Shown here: piece after piece, positions 27,543 through 35,276 of the stretch
Position numbering within the stretch: the stretch's first letter is position 1
Layout of the letters: each line of letters opens with the position of its first letter
Assembly: GCA_918797485.1 (NCBI GenBank)
Contig: CAKKNE010000001.1
Location: 2,542,001-2,606,000 of the forward strand
Length of the DNA stretch: 64,000 nt
Direction: 5' to 3'
From: Pelagomonas calceolata
Lineage: Eukaryota > Sar > Pelagophyceae > Pelagomonadales > Pelagomonadaceae
Notes under the pieces: model-generated
The model's database searches: none
What the model was told of the DNA's origin: nothing
Seen by the model: the letters and a program-made list of their open reading frames with translations, nothing else
Position numbers and translations under genes: made by a program

Positions 27543-28382
27543 ATGAGGGCCGTCCTCGTCCTCATCACCTCGGCGCGGGCCTTCCAACGCCCGCACCACG
27601 TCCCGAAACCCGCGTGCCCCGCCGCGGTCCCCGACGCGAGCCCGGCCGAGTACGAACGCGTCTACGCGGCGGACTGCGAGGTGGGCGCGGGGCTCGACGA
27701 GCGTTTCTACGACTTCAACCGCGGCCTGGTCGCCGCGGTCAAGGGCTTCTTGGACGTGTTCCTGGAGGGGCGCGACGTGCCGCGCTTCTACGTGCTCGAG
27801 ACGCTCGCGCGGGTGCCGTACTTCGCGTACGTGTCCGTGCTCCACCTCCGGGAGACGTTCGGACATCGGGACGACGACCACGTCGCGCGCATCCGCGTGC
27901 ACTTCGCCGAGGCCGACAACGAGCTGCACCACCTGCTCATGATGGAGGCGCTCGGCGGGAACGCGAGCGTCGTCGACCGGTGCCTGGCGCAGACGCTGGC
28001 CGTGGGCTATTTCGGGTATTGCTGCGCGCTCTACGCGACGAACCGGAGGCTAGCGTACCACCTCTCGGAGCTCATCGAGGCGCACGCGTACGAGACGTAC
28101 GACGACTATCTGCGGCGGGAGGGTTCAGCTCTGAAGATGCAAGAGCCGCCGCCGGTCATCCGGGAGTACTACGAGAGCGTCGACGGCGACCCGCCCAAGA
28201 CGCTCTACGACGCGTTCGTCCGCGTCCGCGACGACGAGCAGAGCCACTGGGCGTCGCTGGCCGGCCTCGTCCAGTTCGATACCCTGGGCGGCGGGTCCGT
28301 CGCGACGCCGCCCTGCGCGGCGGACGACGAGGCGTGCCTCGCCGCGCCCGACGAGTGCCTCGTGCCCGCGGTGTCGCGCTAG
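27543..28382 (+). CDS. PTOX: Plastid terminal oxidase (PTOX), alternative-oxidase family
   Basis: 279 aa. PTOX oxidises plastoquinol and reduces O2 to water, supporting carotenoid desaturation and acting as an electron safety valve. The leader MRAVLVLITSARAFQRPHHV is a signal peptide with an A-F cleavage site, the hallmark of import into secondary red-type plastids. Di-iron ligands are in place: E86 in LETLARVP, E127 and H130 in ADNELHHL, E179 in LIEAHAYETY, and the E/H pair in RDDEQSHW. The motif order and LARVPYFAYVSVLHLRETFG are PTOX-like rather than mitochondrial AOX-like. It converges on ClpS with 10 nt between stops. Confidence 0.93.
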   Translation: MRAVLVLITSARAFQRPHHVPKPACPAAVPDASPAEYERVYAADCEVGAGLDERFYDFNRGLVAAVKGFLDVFLEGRDVPRFYVLETLARVPYFAYVSVLHLRETFGHRDDDHVARIRVHFAEADNELHHLLMMEALGGNASVVDRCLAQTLAVGYFGYCCALYATNRRLAYHLSELIEAHAYETYDDYLRREGSALKMQEPPPVIREYYESVDGDPPKTLYDAFVRVRDDEQSHWASLAGLVQFDTLGGGSVATPPCAADDEACLAAPDECLVPAVSR

Positions 28383-28392
28383 AGTAACCCTT

Positions 28393-28809
28393 TTACTCGT
28401 TCCCGTCGCCCACGGGCTTCACGGCCGCCACCAGCCCCGACTCCTTCATCTGCGTGCAGTAGTTCTCGGCGACCTCGAACTGGTAGACGCCGACGACGGC
28501 CATGCCGGCCTGGTGCGCCGTCATCATGCAGTCGTAGGCCTCGCCCTCGCTCAGCGCGACCTTGGTGCAGAGCACGCGGCTCACGTACTCGCGCGTGTTC
28601 ACGGGGTCGTCAAAGAGCAGCAGCTCGTGCTTGCCCTTGCCGCCGCCCGTGTTCTCCTTGTTCTTGGGGTCGCCGCCGGCCAGCTTTGGCTTGCGCGTCG
28701 GCGCGTCGATCGTCGTCGAGGGCCGTATGGTTTTTTGAAGGGCTTGCCGCGGCGCGGGCACGAGGGCGCCCACGACGACGCAGGAGAGGAGGAGAGCGGC
28801 GCGGCGCAT
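28393..28809 (-). CDS. clpS: ClpS, N-end-rule adaptor of the Clp protease (plastid)
   Basis: 138 aa from the ATG at 28809. ClpS delivers proteins with destabilising N-terminal residues to the Clp chaperone-protease. The ClpS core spans about 60-135: HELLLFDDPVNTREYVSRVL with the D-D-x-x-N-x-x-x-Y-V signature, then MMTAHQAGMAVVGVYQFEVA and YCTQMKESGLVAAVKPV. The first 25 residues (MRRAALLLSCVVVGALVPAP) are a signal peptide followed by a Lys/Pro-rich transit-like stretch, so it is probably plastidial. It is the third plastid-targeted gene in a row. Confidence 0.92.
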   Translation of the reverse strand: MRRAALLLSCVVVGALVPAPRQALQKTIRPSTTIDAPTRKPKLAGGDPKNKENTGGGKGKHELLLFDDPVNTREYVSRVLCTKVALSEGEAYDCMMTAHQAGMAVVGVYQFEVAENYCTQMKESGLVAAVKPVGDGNE

Positions 28810-29754
28810 GGCTAGCTCCGGTCCTACCGTGCGCGTGGCAGCGCTGCACCGAGCGCTGCGTATGGCGTCTGGGGCCGGTGTTGCGCGGCGGAAAAGTATC
28901 GAGGCTCGCGTTCGGAGCACGACGACCTCTTGTCTTGAAGACAGTGCTTATGGACAGTGCTTATGGACAAGGCCTGGGAGGCCTAGCCTAGCCTAGCCTC
29001 AGCTTAACCGACGGGTTTTTGCGCGCGGTCTTGCGGGACCCCTCCCCGCCCCAGGGGACTCGTCGCAGAGGTCGTGCAGCGATGTGCGGGAAAAAAAAGG
29101 GAACCGCCGCCGCACAACCTTGGGTCTGCTGAACGCGGACGCGAAGGCGCTTTGCTTGAGACCCGACCCAGAGCTAGTCAAGGTATTCGGGATCCCGCAG
29201 CGCCGCCGCTCCGTGGAGTCGTGCCCGAGTGCCGCCGCCAAGACAGCCCCCGTAGCCTAGTGATCCTCGTCGCCGCGCGCACGAGAACCCGACGGGGAGT
29301 CGCGAAAAACACACCCGCCGGGCGTCCCGCACGACATGACAACGGGCCCGGGCGGGTCACGTCAAGGAAGGAGCTTGAATTGCTGGGGTGAGTCAACATC
29401 GCCAATGAAGGCCCGTCGACCCGTTGAATTGCGAGGAGCCCGATCGCCGAATCCGTAGTCGGCAACCGCGTCGTCACGAGTACGCGGATGGCTTACAGAG
29501 CTCAAGTCAACGGCGAGGCGGCCTGCAGGGAGCTCGCCCGCGCGTTGGTGGCGGCTGCCGAGAGACGAGGCCTACTTTTCGTCGAGAAGGTGCGGACGTT
29601 GCAAATGATGCGGGACCGGCCTTTTTCCCAGGAGGTATGCGCGACTGGAACGCGGAGGAGTCCGACGAAGCGGCCGAGGCGGAGGAGGACGGGTATTAAG
29701 TGTTGGTTTTTACTTAAAAAAAAAAGTTGTCGTCGCGTGCTGAGATCCTACCTG
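28810..29754. other. Long intergenic region upstream of VPS28
   Basis: About 945 bp. A 13-bp tandem pair (ACAGTGCTTATGG) lies near 28941 and a GCCTA tandem near 28980. An in-frame ATG at 29488 would extend VPS28 by 89 residues through an A-run and a Lys/Arg-rich linker; I regard that as spurious. The stretch 29488-29634 (MAYRAQVNGEAACRELARAL ...) is helix-like and may be a short unrelated ORF or remnant. Confidence 0.4.
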
Positions 29755-30369
29755 ATGGCCGACGCCCCCCTCTACACGAGCACGCGGGAGCGGCGGCGCC
29801 AGACGGACCTGGCGGACTTTTATGCCCTGCTCAAGGCCAGCGAGGCCGTGGAGAAGGCGTACGCGCGGGGCGCCGTGTCCGCGGCCGACTACGAGACGGC
29901 GTGCAGCCAGCTCATGGCCCAGTTCCGCGCGAGCGAGGCCGCGCTGACGGGCGACGGCACGATCGCGAGCACCGAGGCGTTCTTCGCGCAGTGGCGCGTC
30001 GACTGCCCGCGCGCGCGCGACCGGCTGCTGCGCGTGGGCGCGCCGGCGACGCACCTGCAGAAGGGCGACGCGGTCGACGCGGCGCGCGTCGCCGAGTGCG
30101 TCCAGCACTTCATCACGGCCATGGACGCGCTGCGCCTCGACCAGCGCGCGGTCGACGAGGTGCAGCCCCTCGTCGCGGACCTCGCGGCGGCGCTCAGCCG
30201 CGTCGCCGCGCCCTGCCCCGGCGGGCGGGCGTCGTTGGAACGGTGGCTCGTCGCGCTGAACGGCATGCGCGCGGCCGAGGAGATCGACGACGCGCAGGCG
30301 CGCCAGCTCGCGTTCGACCTCGACGCGGCGTACGCCGAGTTCCACCGGGGCCTAAAGGACGCGTCCTGA
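29755..30369 (+). CDS. VPS28: VPS28, ESCRT-I subunit
   Basis: 204 aa from the ATG at 29755, the family's normal length. VPS28 with TSG101/VPS23 and VPS37 forms ESCRT-I, which sorts ubiquitinated cargo into multivesicular bodies. The core domain starts PLYTSTRERRRQTDLADFYA with LLKASEAVEKAYARGAVSAA, typical of VPS28. The C-terminal four-helix domain that recruits ESCRT-II/III covers about 105-200 (VQHFITAMDALRLDQRAVDE ... LNGMRAAEEIDDAQARQLAF). No sign of truncation. It converges on the PPR gene with 7 nt between stops. Confidence 0.92.
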   Translation: MADAPLYTSTRERRRQTDLADFYALLKASEAVEKAYARGAVSAADYETACSQLMAQFRASEAALTGDGTIASTEAFFAQWRVDCPRARDRLLRVGAPATHLQKGDAVDAARVAECVQHFITAMDALRLDQRAVDEVQPLVADLAAALSRVAAPCPGGRASLERWLVALNGMRAAEEIDDAQARQLAFDLDAAYAEFHRGLKDAS

Positions 30370-30376
30370 GGTCATA

Positions 30377-32344
30377 TTAGATCGGTCCCTTGTACCCCCA
30401 GTCGCCCTTCTCGGGCGGCATGCGCAGGTCGTCGTCGTCGTCGGGCCCGAGGTCCGCGCCCGCGAGGGCCGACCAGACCATGATGCCCGGCTTGAACGCC
30501 GCGTCGAGGAGCGGGTTCGGGTAGAAGACCGCGTCGTCCCGCCGCATGTCGTCCATGAGCGCGAGCGCCTCGCGCCAGCAGCCGGCGGCCTCCGCCGCGC
30601 GCACGACGCGCGCCATGGCGGTCTGCGCCGGCGGCCGCTCGCCCCGGCTCCGGCGGTCGCGCGCGACGCCCCAGGCCCGGCGCCAGTCCCCCGCGTCCGC
30701 GAGCAGCTCGACGAGCGCGTCCACCACGCGGCCACCGACGTCGACGTCGCGGCGCCGCGCCTCGGCGTAGAGCGCCGCGGCGTCGCCGCCCCGCTGGCAC
30801 CGCGCCGCCGCGACCATGGAGTTCGTCCAGACGCCCGCCGGGATGTCCAGCTCCGCGTGGCGCCGCGCGCACGCCAGCAGGTGGTGCGCGGCGTCCGGCT
30901 GGCCGCAGCGCGACAGCGCCGCGACGAACGCGAGCGCCACGCGCGGCTGGGCCCCGAGGCCGTCGTCCGCCGCCGTCCGCCGGACGCGCCGCGCGCGCCG
31001 GTGGTCCCGCGCCGACCCGCAGGCGAACAGGCAGAACGCGTACGCGTGCGGCGACGCCGCGCGCGCCGCGCGGCAGGCCCGGAGCCGCCGCTCCGCCCGC
31101 GCCGCGTCCGCGCCGCAGGCCTTGACGGCCAGGGCCCAGGCCCGGGGCCCGAGGGCGACCTCCCGCTCCCCGGCCCGCTGCACGAGGCCGCCGGACGTGT
31201 CCGCGTCGAGCTCGCGCGCGCACGCGGCGATCGCCGCCGCGTAGCCCGCGTCGTGGGCCAGGCCCCGGGCCTCCATGTCGTCGACGAGCACCAGCGCGTC
31301 GCCGACGCCGCCGCGCGCCGCGCAGCCCTCCAGCAGCGACGCCAACAAATTCATCTGGTTCTGCTCCGCGCGCCGGTCGACGCGGCCCGTTCCATTAAAA
31401 CTGCGCGGCCGCAGCACGCCGTGGCGCTCCGCGTCGCGCAGGAGGCGGCGGGCGTCGTCCAGGTCCAGGCCCCCCCGCGGCGCGAACGCCGCGGCGTACG
31501 CGCTGTACGCGAAGGCGTCGGGCCGGTCCCTTGTAATACCACCGTCCGCGTCCCGCCGCCAGGCGTGCCAGAGCTCGTGCGCGCGCCGCGCGCCGTGCCT
31601 CGCTAATCTACAAGCCTGGAGCGCCGCCGTGCGCGCGAGGCCGTCCGGCGCATCTAAGTGAGCAGACGCCGCGTGCGCGTCGTAGACGCGGAGGAGGGCC
31701 TCCCAGTCCCGGGCCTCGCGGCAGCAGGCCACGGCCGTCTGGAAGCCGCGCGCGTCGCCGCACTCGGCGGCGACGGCCTCGGCCGTCCGACTATGCCCGC
31801 GGGCCCGCTCGACGTCGCCCGCGAGCGTCGCGTCGCGCGCCGCCTGGGTCAGGGCCCGCAGCCGCGCGTGCCGCGACCGCGCGTTCTCCTTGAACGCCGC
31901 CGCCGCGTAGAGCGAGAGCGCGTCGTCGCCGCGGCCCGCGCGCGCGAGCGCGTCGACGACGATGGTGTGGTGCACGACGTTGCCGCCCCCGGGCACGGCG
32001 CGGAGCGTCGCCAGGCACGCGTCGGCGTCGCCGACGCGCGCGAGGCCGTCGAGGAGGATGCCCCAGCTCCGGTCGTTGGGCTCGTGGTGCCGCCTCAGGG
32101 CACGCCACTCGCGGCGCAGGCCGGCGGCGTCGCGCGCCTTCGCGCGGCGCCGCAGGTGCTCGTTGCACTCGCCGATCTTCGGCGGCTTCGCCGGTGCCGG
32201 CGGGGCGCGCGCGCCGACCGCCTCCCGCGGGGCCGCCGGCGCGGCATCTCTCGTCGCGCGCCGCGGCGTCACCGGCGTCGCGCGGCGCCGCACGGCCCAC
32301 GGCTGCGTGGCGCGGACGCTGAGGAGCGCTAGCAGCAGCCGCAT
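30377..32344 (-). CDS. Pentatricopeptide-repeat (PPR-like) organellar RNA-binding protein
   Basis: 655 aa. The N-terminus MRLLLALLSVRATQPWAVRR is hydrophobic then basic, consistent with organelle import (plastid or mitochondrion). From about residue 80 it is built of helix pairs of roughly 35 residues with PPR spacing, e.g. NDRSWGILLDGLARVGDADA, GNVVHHTIVVDALARAGRGD, AEQNQMNLLASLLEGCAARG, GVWTNSMVAAARCQRGGDAA. The repeats are degenerate, so the RNA code cannot be read safely. PPR proteins usually stabilise, process or help translate organellar transcripts. No catalytic extension (SMR, DYW) is present. The C-terminus ends DLRMPPEKGDWGYKGPI. Confidence 0.8.
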   Translation of the reverse strand: MRLLLALLSVRATQPWAVRRRATPVTPRRATRDAAPAAPREAVGARAPPAPAKPPKIGECNEHLRRRAKARDAAGLRREWRALRRHHEPNDRSWGILLDGLARVGDADACLATLRAVPGGGNVVHHTIVVDALARAGRGDDALSLYAAAAFKENARSRHARLRALTQAARDATLAGDVERARGHSRTAEAVAAECGDARGFQTAVACCREARDWEALLRVYDAHAASAHLDAPDGLARTAALQACRLARHGARRAHELWHAWRRDADGGITRDRPDAFAYSAYAAAFAPRGGLDLDDARRLLRDAERHGVLRPRSFNGTGRVDRRAEQNQMNLLASLLEGCAARGGVGDALVLVDDMEARGLAHDAGYAAAIAACARELDADTSGGLVQRAGEREVALGPRAWALAVKACGADAARAERRLRACRAARAASPHAYAFCLFACGSARDHRRARRVRRTAADDGLGAQPRVALAFVAALSRCGQPDAAHHLLACARRHAELDIPAGVWTNSMVAAARCQRGGDAAALYAEARRRDVDVGGRVVDALVELLADAGDWRRAWGVARDRRSRGERPPAQTAMARVVRAAEAAGCWREALALMDDMRRDDAVFYPNPLLDAAFKPGIMVWSALAGADLGPDDDDDLRMPPEKGDWGYKGPI

Positions 32345-32773
32345 GAGTGATCACCGCACACCGCGACTTGAGATGTGGAGCGTCGAGTGGCGGCCATGGT
32401 TCGCGCTTGGACAGCTTCTTCAGGTGTGCTATTAACCCCGCGGGCACGTTGTAGTGAGCCCTGCCCGGGAGGCTGGCCTATTACAAAGCTGTGACCAAGA
32501 CGCTTGTGAGTGCGGGTTCGATTCGTCCGGAGAGAGCTCTGTGGGCCGGGGCTCCGGCGCATGAGTACTCCTCATATTTTGCACGGGTTTTGCAAGCCTC
32601 GCTTTTGCATACTTGCGGGCCATTAGAGCTGCTCCGGTTACGCTAGTGGGACGCGCAGCGAAAGCGGCCCGTCGAGGCTTGACGCCAGCCAGCTGCGCGC
32701 GCCCCGCCGGCGAGAGGCCTGCTTCGGCTGCAGCGTCGCCGCCCCGCGCGCGCGGGCGGCGCAGGAGCGAACC
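32345..32773. promoter_or_regulatory. Divergent intergenic region between the PPR gene and SmD1
   Basis: About 430 bp holding both promoters. No CTAG palindrome found here. The text near 32510 (GGGTTCGATTC) mimics a tRNA T-loop, but no tRNA folds around it. Confidence 0.4.
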
Positions 32774-33115
32774 ATGAAGCTCGTGCGCTTCCTCATGAAG
32801 CTGAACAACGAGAGCGTCACGATCGAGCTGAAGAACGGCACCGTCGTGCAGGGCACGGTGCACGGCGTCGACGTCTCGATGAACACGTTCCTGCGGAACG
32901 TCGCGCTGACGCCCAAGGGCAAGAACCAGGTGAAGTACGACGCGCTGAGCGTCCGCGGGTCGACGATCCGCTACTACATCCTGCCGGACTCGCTGAACCT
33001 CGACGCGCTCCTCGTCGACGACGGCCCGAAGAAGAAGGGCGGCGGCGACGCCGCGCGGAGCGTCGGGCGGGGCCGGGGGCGCGGCCGCGGCCGCGGCCGC
33101 GGCCGCGGGCGGTGA
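32774..33115 (+). CDS. SNRPD1: Small nuclear ribonucleoprotein SmD1
   Basis: 113 aa. SmD1 is one of the seven Sm proteins that ring the U1, U2, U4 and U5 snRNAs in the spliceosome. Sm motif 1 ([34 protein letters not shown]) and Sm motif 2 ([20 protein letters not shown]) are nearly identical to the animal protein. The tail is a pure GR repeat, the site of symmetric arginine dimethylation needed for SMN binding. It is encoded by a (GGCCGC)-like run at about 33070-33112. A retained spliceosome fits the introns modelled elsewhere in the window. Confidence 0.97.
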   Translation: MKLVRFLMKLNNESVTIELKNGTVVQGTVHGVDVSMNTFLRNVALTPKGKNQVKYDALSVRGSTIRYYILPDSLNLDALLVDDGPKKKGGGDAARSVGRGRGRGRGRGRGRGR

Positions 33116-33271
33116 GGCGCGGACGGACCGCGGCGCGGGGTCCGTAACGTATTTCCGCATATCCCGGCGACGGGCCGCGCCAAGCCTGGGGTTATTCCAG
33201 TTAGAGTTGGGGGGGTTCAGCGTTCGGGCGGGGGGACAGGGGAGGGACAAGGGGGGAAGGAGGCCACGGGC

Positions 33272-34549
33272 TCACTTCTTCCGCGCGAGGAAGAAGTAGG
33301 ACGGCGTGAAGATCTCGTCCTTGCCGCCCTCGACGAGGTCGATGGCCGTGGCGTTGAGCATGGCGCTCACGTGCGACGTGCCCTTGGGCGCGACGCGCAG
33401 GAACTCCAGCGAGCTGACCATGGCGTGCGTGCACGCGCGGCCGAGGCGCGTCATGCGGAAGCCGCTCAGCGACATCTTGCCGTCGAGCGTGTCGTACCAG
33501 GGGATCTCCGTCGGCGCGTGGGCGTTGGCGTTGGCGTCGCCGTGCTCGAGCACCTCGAAGCCCGCCGCCTCGAGCGCCGCGACGACGTCCGCCGGCGTCG
33601 CGAGCGTCGGGAGGCCGTTGCCGATCTCGATGCCCTCCTTGATCGCGACGTGGCGCGCGTTCTTGGCGTCGTAGCCCCGCTCCGGGAGGACGACCCACTC
33701 GTAGCCCGCGAAGAGGCCGCCCTTTTTCAAGCAGCGCGCGACCTCGGAGAAGCACCGGACCTTGTCCGGCGAGTGGCACGTGGCCTCAATTTCATAAGCC
33801 ACGTCGAACCTCGCCGTCCAGTCCTGGCCCCGGTAGTCGATGCCCTCCCAGAGCTTGTGTTTTTCGTCCGCCTGAAACCCGGGCAGGTTCTGGAAGTCGC
33901 CTCTGGTGAGATGCGCCGTCGCCTTCAAACCCTGCTGCTCGCAGTACTTGTTGCCGACCTTGACCTGGTACTCGTTGATGGTGATGCCCTCAATGGTCGC
34001 GCCCGAGAAGACGGCCATGTTTCGCATCGGCCCGCCGACGCCGCAGCCCACGTCCAATGCCTTCACGCCGGGCTTCATGTTGAGGCGCGAACAGAGGTAG
34101 TACTCGGCGCGCTTGATGGACTCGAGGAAGGTCTCGCCCTTGTAGCGCGGCGCGAAGTGGAAGGACTGGCACCAGCCGTACTCGTAGAAGTCCGTCACAA
34201 GATCATAAAAGTTGTTGACCATGGTGCGGTAGCCCTCCCTCCGCTTGTCGATGGACGCTTGCGTGGTCACGGCGCCGTCTCCTTCTAATCCGTTGCCCGA
34301 GTGCTTGCCCGTCTTGCCTTCAAATAAGTCCGCGTACGCGCCCATCGAGCCCGCGACCTGGTCGCGCCGCAGGACGGAGTCCTTGTTCGCGAGCATGTTC
34401 ACGCCGGCGGCGAGCTGGCCGTCGAAGGACGCGCCCGTGCCGCCGCTCGCGTCGCGGTCGAGGCCCCGGCGCTTGCTGTAGAGCATGTAGGCCCCGGTCG
34501 CGCCGGCGAGCGACGCCGCGACGGCGGGGAGGGCGCTGGCCGCGTCCAT
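33272..34549 (-). CDS. ERG6/SMT1: Sterol 24-C-methyltransferase
   Basis: 425 aa. It transfers a methyl group from SAM to C24 of a Delta24-sterol, the step giving C28 algal and fungal sterols. A hydrophobic N-terminal helix (ALPAVAASLAGATGAYMLYS) anchors it, probably in the ER. The sterol-binding aromatic block YEYGWCQSFHFAPR lies near 118-131. SAM motif I is DVGCGVGGPMRNMA (near 163), followed by YEIEATCHSPDK and the C-terminal sterol methyltransferase domain ending EIFTPSYFFLARKK. All family landmarks are present. A palindromic element is 33 nt upstream of the ATG. Confidence 0.96.
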   Translation of the reverse strand: MDAASALPAVAASLAGATGAYMLYSKRRGLDRDASGGTGASFDGQLAAGVNMLANKDSVLRRDQVAGSMGAYADLFEGKTGKHSGNGLEGDGAVTTQASIDKRREGYRTMVNNFYDLVTDFYEYGWCQSFHFAPRYKGETFLESIKRAEYYLCSRLNMKPGVKALDVGCGVGGPMRNMAVFSGATIEGITINEYQVKVGNKYCEQQGLKATAHLTRGDFQNLPGFQADEKHKLWEGIDYRGQDWTARFDVAYEIEATCHSPDKVRCFSEVARCLKKGGLFAGYEWVVLPERGYDAKNARHVAIKEGIEIGNGLPTLATPADVVAALEAAGFEVLEHGDANANAHAPTEIPWYDTLDGKMSLSGFRMTRLGRACTHAMVSSLEFLRVAPKGTSHVSAMLNATAIDLVEGGKDEIFTPSYFFLARKK

Positions 34550-34582
34550 ATTTGGTGTCTGTAGCTGCCGATATTGTACGTG

Positions 34583-34607
34583 GCTAGCGCTGCCCGTAAG
34601 ACACTAG
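34583..34607. promoter_or_regulatory. Palindromic CTAG element, copy 6
   Basis: GCTAGCG ... CACTAG around CTGCCCGTAAGA, 33 nt upstream of the sterol methyltransferase ATG. It shares the GTAAGACACTAG half with copy 1 upstream of COX17. Confidence 0.55.
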
Positions 34608-35034
34608 GCCTATGGGCCAAGACAGGGGCAAAAAAAACAGGGTAGCAGCATCCCGAGTTTTGTAGAAGCTCCCCAGGAGATGGTGGTTGGGGGTAGTGAT
34701 AGTGGGGTAGTCCCCCCTAGTAGGGGGCGTAGTGGGGGGTCGAGCCACAGCAGAGGCAAGCCGCAGGTCGACTTGCGTGACTGCCATCTGTTCCTGTCCG
34801 TAGAGTAGTCCTCTCGCCGCGCCTCTGACCGCGGTACTCATCGAGTCGACGTTACGCTGGTCGCGGGCCTGCCGCGGGCCAAAAAGGGGGGGGTAAAACG
34901 GAGCTAGTGGGATTTTTCTAACCCCATTTTTTTTCCAGGGACCCCTGCAGAGGTGTGGTAGGTAGTGGCATGCTGCCGGGGGTAGTCCTCCCCGCCCTGC
35001 TCCTGGGAATCTGGGATGGGCCACTTTCGAATAT

Positions 35035-35192
35035 CTTCGGGGGGGGGGGGCGAGGCGGTCTGCTTAGAAGGAGGTACGCTGTTATGAAAGACGCGGCACG
35101 CGCCCGCCGCCGATGAATCGGCGACGCGCGGTGTCTCCCCCCCCCCCCGCCCTGGGCAGGGGCTCCGCCCACTAGTCCTAGCACCGTAACAA
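35035..35192 (+). mobile_element. MITE-like repeat, copy B
   Basis: A near-full copy: a G-run, CGAGGCGGTCTGCTTAG, AAGGAGGTACGCTGTTATG, the stem-loop CGCCGATGAATCGGCG, a C-run, then GGGGCTCCGCCCACTAGTCC and TAGCACCGTAACA. It is the best reference copy in the window. The surrounding intergenic stretch (34608-35276) holds no gene; it contains poly-A, poly-G and poly-C runs. Confidence 0.75.
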
Positions 35193-35276
35193 TACCGTAG
35201 CAGTATAACGTCAGAGGGTTGTAATGAGACGCGTACTGGGCCTGCCAGTGGAGTCCGGGACGCGACCTTTGCGACT

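Noticed and set aside
29488-29754. 89-residue N-terminal extension of VPS28
   Set aside because: It crosses an A-run and a Lys/Arg linker. The ATG at 29755 gives the family's standard start and length.
32505-32530. tRNA-like T-loop GGGTTCGATTC
   Set aside because: The flanking bases do not make a T-stem, and no anticodon or acceptor arm can be folded around it.
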